Below are positions 21,791 to 25,145 of a stretch of DNA of 25,145 nt, one piece after another. Origin of the DNA: DATHSY01 sp046729855 (GTDB lineage Bacteria > Actinomycetota > UBA4738 > HRBIN12). Position 1 is the stretch's first letter. Every line of letters begins with the position of its first letter. The notes below the pieces were generated by a model. That model worked only from the letters and a program-made list of their open reading frames with translations, ran no database searches and had not been told where the DNA came from. The DNA lies in NCBI GenBank assembly GCA_046729855.1, contig JBKPHM010000098.1, positions 1 through 25,145 on the forward strand, given 5' to 3'. The translations under genes were made by a program, and so were the position numbers.

Positions 21791-22644
21791 GGATCGGCGC
21801 GCACCTCCGGACGCCCGGCGGCCTTCGGACGGCGGTCGACAGCGCCCGAGCCGTCGGCGCGGACACGGTCCAACTGTTCCTGTCGAACCCGCGCGCGTGG
21901 GCCGGGCCGCTTCCGGCGACCGCCGAGAAGTTCGGGGCGGAATGGCGTGAGGCCGGCATCGGCCCCCTGTTCGTCCACGCGCCGTACCTCGTCAACATCG
22001 CCTCGCCGAACCCGGAGTTCGTCGTGAAGTCGCTCGAGCTCTGTCGCCGCTCGGTCGTCGCGTGCGCGATCGTGGGCGCCGTGGGGTTCGTCGTGCATGC
22101 GGGATCGGGCGGTCCAGGCGAACACGGCGAGGCGGTCGCCCGGGCGGCGGCGACGCTCCGGCTGATCCTGGACGAGACGGAGGGGACGCACCTGATCGTC
22201 GAGCTGATGGCGGGCACGGCGGGATCGGTCGCCTCCACGTGGCCGGAGGCCGCGGCGCTCTTCGAGCTCGTCGGTGACGAGCGCCTGCGCCTATGCGCCG
22301 ACACCTGCCATCTGTTCGTGACGGGCTACGGTCTGGACACGCCCGACGGCGTCGACGCGTGCTTCGAGGAGCTCCGTGCCTCGGGGCTGGCCGACCGGCT
22401 CGTACTTGTGCACGCGAACGACGCGAAGTTTCACGGTGGCTCTCGTCGCGACCGGCACGAGAACATCGGCGAGGGACAGATTGGCCTCGACGGCTTCCGC
22501 GCGGTCCTGCACCGGCCGGAGGTCGCCGACCTCAGCCTGATCGTCGAGACGCCGCACGGCGGCGAGGCGCACCGGCGCGACGTCGATCGCCTCCGCTCGC
22601 TGGCCGCTCAGGGCATGGGCGGGGGCGGCGGCGCCCCGAGCTGA
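21787..22644 (+). CDS. nfo: Endonuclease IV (Nfo-type AP endonuclease)
   Basis: A 285-residue TIM-barrel DNA-repair enzyme that nicks DNA at abasic sites. The metal ligands are visible in order: VHAPYLVN (His), FVVHAGSG (His), VELMAG (Glu; the usual ENTAG reads ELMAG here), CADTCHLF (Asp and His), VHANDAK (His), RDRHENIGEG (Asp and His), and VETPHGG (Glu). Start GTG 21787 overlaps the stop of the kinase gene (GTGA). The C-terminus ends in a glycine run (MGGGGGAPS) that is read from the same DNA as the proline run of the convergent DUF5684 gene; the two genes overlap by 37 bases. No LexA box is seen nearby. Its coupling to a PASTA kinase gene has no obvious functional reason. Confidence 0.94.
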   Translation: MRIGAHLRTPGGLRTAVDSARAVGADTVQLFLSNPRAWAGPLPATAEKFGAEWREAGIGPLFVHAPYLVNIASPNPEFVVKSLELCRRSVVACAIVGAVGFVVHAGSGGPGEHGEAVARAAATLRLILDETEGTHLIVELMAGTAGSVASTWPEAAALFELVGDERLRLCADTCHLFVTGYGLDTPDGVDACFEELRASGLADRLVLVHANDAKFHGGSRRDRHENIGEGQIGLDGFRAVLHRPEVADLSLIVETPHGGEAHRRDVDRLRSLAAQGMGGGGGAPS

Positions 22645-23033
22645 CCTCCCGTCGCGGCGGGCGAGCCACGGTACGTATCGGGACCGAACCCCAGCACCGG
22701 GAAGAAGACGAACGGCAGCAAGGCCAGGCCGATGCCGTACCCGGTTCCCTTTGCGAAGTTCTTTGCGGCGTCGACACAGAGGATGATCCACACGACGAAG
22801 TTCACGAGGGGGATGATGAGGAGCACCCACCACCACCCCGGCCGACCGGCGACCTTCGCCAAGATGTAGCCGTTGTAGAAGGGGATGAGGGCCGCCCAGC
22901 CCGGCTGTCCGGCCTTCTCGAAGACCCTCCACATCCCCGCGATCTGGAGGACGATGACCGCGAAGTAGATGATCCAGACGATCGCTGAGACGCCGCCGCC
23001 GCCGCCGCCGCCGTCCCCGTACTGTGCCAGCAT
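22608..23033 (-). CDS. DUF5684 family membrane protein
   Basis: A 141-residue protein. After MLAQYGD comes a run of seven glycines encoded by a GCC-type triplet repeat. Three hydrophobic segments follow: SAIVWIIYFAVIVLQIAGM, WWWVLLIIPLVNFVVWIILCV, and GIGLALLPFVFFPVLGF. Between them is WRVFEKAGQPGWAALIPFYNGYILAKVAGRPGWWW. The K-AG-PGWAALIPFYN pattern is the hallmark of DUF5684, a small membrane family often named signal-peptidase-associated, of unknown function. The tail is proline-rich (GAPPPPPMP). The start is well supported by GAGGAGGGA before the ATG. Its 3' end overlaps the convergent endonuclease IV gene. Confidence 0.85.
   Translation of the reverse strand: MLAQYGDGGGGGGGVSAIVWIIYFAVIVLQIAGMWRVFEKAGQPGWAALIPFYNGYILAKVAGRPGWWWVLLIIPLVNFVVWIILCVDAAKNFAKGTGYGIGLALLPFVFFPVLGFGPDTYRGSPAATGGQLGAPPPPPMP
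22991..23013. repeat. GCC triplet repeat in the DUF5684 gene
   Basis: About seven and a half copies of a CGC/GCC triplet encode the polyglycine near the N-terminus of the DUF5684 protein. Changes by whole triplets would only alter the number of glycines. Slippage of other sizes would break the frame. Confidence 0.75.
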
Positions 23034-23051
23034 CCTGTCCCTCCTCTCGGG

Positions 23052-23078
23052 GCCGGCGCGATGCTGTCACGCGCCGGC
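23052..23078 (-). terminator. GC-rich hairpin between the sulfite-oxidase-like and DUF5684 genes
   Basis: GCCGGCGCG (23052-23060) and CGCGCCGGC (23070-23078) are perfect inverted repeats of 9 bp with a 9-base loop. They lie in the 60-base gap 16 bases after the stop of the sulfite-oxidase-like gene. There is no U-tract, so this would be an actinobacterial-type hairpin terminator or an mRNA-stabilising structure. Confidence 0.5.
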
Positions 23079-23093
23079 ACGCGGCTCAAGGAC

Positions 23094-23711
23094 CTACGGC
23101 TCCGTCTCGGCGCCGGGTCCCTCCTGGTACGAGTAGCGCTCCTCGCCCCAGGGATCGGCGTGGACGTGGTAACCGCGGACTTCCCAGAAGCCGCGCTGGT
23201 TGTGGGACGTGAATTCGAGGCCGCGCAGCCACTTGGCGCTCTTCCAGGCGTACCGCTGCGGGACGACGAGCCGGAGCGGGTACCCGTGCTCCGGCGCCAG
23301 GTCCTGCCCGCCGTGCGCCCACGCGATCAGCACGTCGTCGTCGAGCATCGACGCGAGGGAGAGATCCGACGTGTAGCCGTACTCGCAGTGGGCGACCACC
23401 CACTTCGCCTCCGGCTTCGGCCTCGCCCGTTCGGCGATCACGCGGAACGCCACGCCGGTCCAGGTGTTGTCGAGCGTCGACCACCCCGTGACACAGTGCA
23501 TGTCGGCCGTGACGGCGACCGGACCGAGCGCCTTCAGCTGATCGTAGGTGAGCGTGAACGGCTCCTCCACGAGGCCCGTCACCTCGAACCGCCACTCGGC
23601 GGGGTCGAACCTCGGGATCGGGCCGTAGTGCAGGACGGGCCACGTCTTCACGAGGCGTTGGCCGGGCGGCACGCGCTTCGCGACCTCTGCGGGAAGCTTC
23701 TGACCGAACAC
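23094..23711 (-). CDS. Sulfite-oxidase-like molybdopterin oxidoreductase
   Basis: A 205-residue protein consisting of just the molybdopterin-binding domain of the sulfite oxidase family. VTADMHCVTGWSTLDNTWTGVAF contains the cysteine that ligates molybdenum. HCEYGYTSDLSL, AWAHGGQDLAPEHGYPLRLVVPQRYAWKSAKWLRGLEF and HNQRGFWEVRGYH are further family signatures. It has neither a Tat signal nor a heme domain, so it is probably cytoplasmic and needs an unknown electron partner; no YedZ/MsrQ-like gene is adjacent. The substrate is unknown. The start is GTG 23711 after a strong GAGGAGG site, 11 bases downstream of the threonine aldolase stop, so the two are probably co-transcribed. Confidence 0.9.
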   Translation of the reverse strand: MFGQKLPAEVAKRVPPGQRLVKTWPVLHYGPIPRFDPAEWRFEVTGLVEEPFTLTYDQLKALGPVAVTADMHCVTGWSTLDNTWTGVAFRVIAERARPKPEAKWVVAHCEYGYTSDLSLASMLDDDVLIAWAHGGQDLAPEHGYPLRLVVPQRYAWKSAKWLRGLEFTSHNQRGFWEVRGYHVHADPWGEERYSYQEGPGAETEP

Positions 23712-23722
23712 AGCGGACCTCC

Positions 23723-24769
23723 TCAGGCGGCGGCGATCGTTCGCCAGGCCGCTAGTGCTGTCGAGACGTCCTCGTCGGAGATGTCGACGTGCGTCACCAT
23801 CCGGACCCGGTCGCCGATCAGCGTGGCTCCTACGCCCGCGGCCTCGAGGCGCCGGATGGCTTCGAGCGCCGTCATCCCCGCCGGTTCCGTCTGCGCGAAC
23901 ACCATGTTCGTTTCGACCGCCGAGGGATCCACCGAGCCCGGGATGATCTCCGCCACGCCCTCAGCCAAGCGCCGCGCGCGGTCGTGGTCCTCGTGCAGAC
24001 GCCCGGGTCCGTGCTCCAGTGCCACCAGGCCGGCCGCGGCCACGATGCCTGCCTGCCGCCAGGCGCCGCCGAGCAAGATCTTGATCCGTCGCGCCTCGGC
24101 CATGAGGGCGGCCGGTCCGCAGAGCAGCGAGCCGATCGGGGCGCCGAGGCCCTTCGAGACACAGAACATCATCGTGTCGACCTCGGCGCAGAACTCGGCG
24201 ACGTCCACGTCGCTCGCCACGCTCGCGTTGAAGATCCGGGCGCCGTCCAGGTGCATCGGGACGCCCTGCTCGTCGGCGAGCTTCCGGTAGGCCCGGAGAT
24301 CCTCGATCGCCATCACGTTTCCCCCCGTCGAGCCGTGCGTGTTCTCGACCGACAGGACATCGATCATCTCGACGTCGTAGAACTCGTCGGGTTCGAGTGC
24401 CGCAGCGACCTGTTCGAGTGTCACCTGCCCACGCACGTCTCCATGCAAGATGCGGTACGCGATGCCCGAGACGACGGCCGACGTCATGACCTCGGTCGTC
24501 GCAACGTGCGAGCCCAACTCGGCGACCACGAGGTGGCCCGTGCCGCGGAAGTGCAGCCGCAGCCCGATCTGGTTGGCCATCGTCCCGGTCGGGACGTAGA
24601 GGGCCGCCTCCATGCCCGTGACCTCCGCCGCCCGGTCCTGGAGGCGGTTCACGGTCGGGTCGTCCCCGTACCAGTCGTCGCCGACCTCGGCCTCGGCCAT
24701 CGCACTGCGCATGGCCTCGGTCGGCGTCGTGACGGTGTCCGAACGCAGATCGACCCGGAAGCGCTTCAT
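23723..24769 (-). CDS. ltaE: Low-specificity L-threonine aldolase
   Basis: A 348-residue PLP enzyme (beta-eliminating lyase family) that splits L-threonine or allo-threonine into glycine and acetaldehyde. Signatures: VDLRSDTVTTPTEAMR at the N-terminus, GDDWYGDDPTVNRLQDRAAEV, LYVPTGTMANQIGLRLH, VLSVENTHGSTGG, MHLDGARIFNAS, and FCVSKGLGAPIGSLLCGP with the PLP lysine. I chose the ATG at 24769; the longer frame (to 25072) runs into the remnant of another gene. The -10 box TATACT ends 10 bases before the ATG and there is no ribosome-binding site, so the mRNA is nearly leaderless. The sulfite-oxidase-like gene follows after 11 bases. Confidence 0.94.
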   Translation of the reverse strand: MKRFRVDLRSDTVTTPTEAMRSAMAEAEVGDDWYGDDPTVNRLQDRAAEVTGMEAALYVPTGTMANQIGLRLHFRGTGHLVVAELGSHVATTEVMTSAVVSGIAYRILHGDVRGQVTLEQVAAALEPDEFYDVEMIDVLSVENTHGSTGGNVMAIEDLRAYRKLADEQGVPMHLDGARIFNASVASDVDVAEFCAEVDTMMFCVSKGLGAPIGSLLCGPAALMAEARRIKILLGGAWRQAGIVAAAGLVALEHGPGRLHEDHDRARRLAEGVAEIIPGSVDPSAVETNMVFAQTEPAGMTALEAIRRLEAAGVGATLIGDRVRMVTHVDISDEDVSTALAAWRTIAAA

Positions 24770-24779
24770 CGGTCGAGCC

Positions 24780-24785
24780 AGTATA
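24780..24785 (-). promoter_or_regulatory. -10 element of the threonine aldolase promoter
   Basis: TATACT on the minus strand ends 10 bases before the ltaE ATG. That places the transcription start about 3-4 bases before the start codon. The stop of the decayed DUF222/HNH gene (24799) is 14 bases upstream of the box. Confidence 0.55.
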
Positions 24786-24798
24786 GGGAGAGGCCCGG

Positions 24799-25145
24799 TT
24801 ACGGAGGCGGTCGCTCGTGGAGCCCCGTCCCCTCGGGTCTCCGGAACACGGGCTGCCCGTCGACAACCGCCATCGCGTCGCGCGCGTGCACGAGACGGTG
24901 GGGTCGCCGGCGCGACACCGCGCCATCCTCGAGCGCCACGCGTCCCCCGCATCTTTTCGAGGCCCCGAGCGAGGCGGACGTGCTGCGCCGCGACCGACGG
25001 TGCAACTCCGAGTCGATGCGTCAGCCACGACGTCGTCGATAGATACCCATTCCGCTCGAACGACGTCGCCACTCGATCTCGGCAACGCGCCGAGATCGTT
25101 CCGCCTCGAGCATGCGGCTCGCGCGTTCGAGCTCCAGATGTCGCC
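24799..25145 (-). pseudogene. Decayed DUF222/HNH endonuclease-type (13E12 family) gene, cut by the window edge
   Basis: On the minus strand three pieces of one protein family appear in different frames. From the window edge to about 25060 the frame reads HLELERASRMLEAERSRRVAEIE. After a one-base shift, about 25060-24950 reads FERNGYLSTTSWLTHRL then GVAPSVAAQHVRLARGLE. Both are typical of the first helices of DUF222. From about 24935 to the stop at 24799, in a third frame, RPHRLVHARDAMAVVDG then QPVFRRPEGTGLHERPPP matches the usual C-terminal end after the HNH motif. The rest of DUF222 and the HNH core between them are missing. So the gene has at least one frameshift and a large internal deletion. 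These proteins are abundant, repeat-like families in actinobacteria. The upstream part lies outside the window. Confidence 0.75.
25074..25098. repeat. Perfect inverted repeat in the DUF222 remnant
   Basis: CGATCTCGGC and GCCGAGATCG form a 10-bp perfect stem with a 5-base loop, a few bases from the point where the DUF222 frame shifts. It probably arose by chance from the Arg/Glu-rich coding sequence, but such a hairpin could have favoured the frameshift. Confidence 0.6.

Noticed and set aside
21787..22644. A LexA site controlling endonuclease IV
   Set aside because: No GAAC-N4-GTTC sequence was seen upstream; the gene is coupled to the kinase gene by overlap instead.

Overview
This is a very GC-rich, densely packed window of typical bacterial chromosome. 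The best guess for the host is a deep-branching or uncultured member of the Actinomycetota. The grounds are a DUF3040 protein, a 13E12-type DUF222/HNH remnant, a DUF6504 protein, UdgX, a PASTA-type Ser/Thr kinase, many GTG starts, GTGA/ATGA overlaps between genes, and two perfect matches to the actinobacterial/Gram-positive LexA operator. Class-level placement is not possible from the sequence alone. I found no rRNA, tRNA, CRISPR array, insertion sequence or prophage.

Layout. Positions 3-1540 hold the 3' end of a transglutaminase-like membrane protein (TgpA/DUF4129), a MerR-family regulator and a DUF3040 membrane protein. Positions 1623-7095 form a DNA-damage island. dnaE2-like polymerase and dinB run leftward. 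A UdgX-type uracil-DNA glycosylase runs rightward from the same intergenic region, and a DUF6504 gene converges on it. A LexA box lies between dnaE2 and udgX, and a second one lies upstream of DUF6504. Positions 7160-8961 hold a metallo-beta-lactamase-fold hydrolase overlapping an acyl-CoA dehydrogenase. Positions 9004-12612 hold glutamate formimidoyltransferase, a cyclodeaminase/cyclohydrolase, a DUF402 protein and a cysteine-desulfurase-like aminotransferase. Positions 12696-15478 hold a UDP-sulfoquinovose synthase (SqdB), a DUF2304+GT2 membrane glycosyltransferase and a GNAT acetyltransferase.

Positions 15453-19080 (minus strand) form a tight operon headed by a TPP riboswitch: thiE, an AIR-synthase/HypE-like ATP-binding protein, a PfkB kinase (PsuK-like) and PsuG. 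This links thiamine synthesis to a pseudouridine-type C-nucleoside module. Positions 19113-22644 hold a membrane protein with an HDxxH motif, a PASTA Ser/Thr kinase with no ordinary start codon, and endonuclease IV. Positions 22608-24769 (minus) hold a DUF5684 membrane protein, a sulfite-oxidase-like molybdenum enzyme and a low-specificity threonine aldolase. Positions 24799-25145 hold the wreck of a DUF222/HNH gene, with a frameshift and a missing middle.

The most interesting items are the LexA-boxed polymerase/UdgX/DUF6504 island, the TPP-riboswitch operon containing an AIR-synthase-like protein plus PsuK/PsuG, the SqdB-GT2-GNAT cluster that lacks the known sulfoquinovosyltransferases, and signs of leaderless transcription at several genes.
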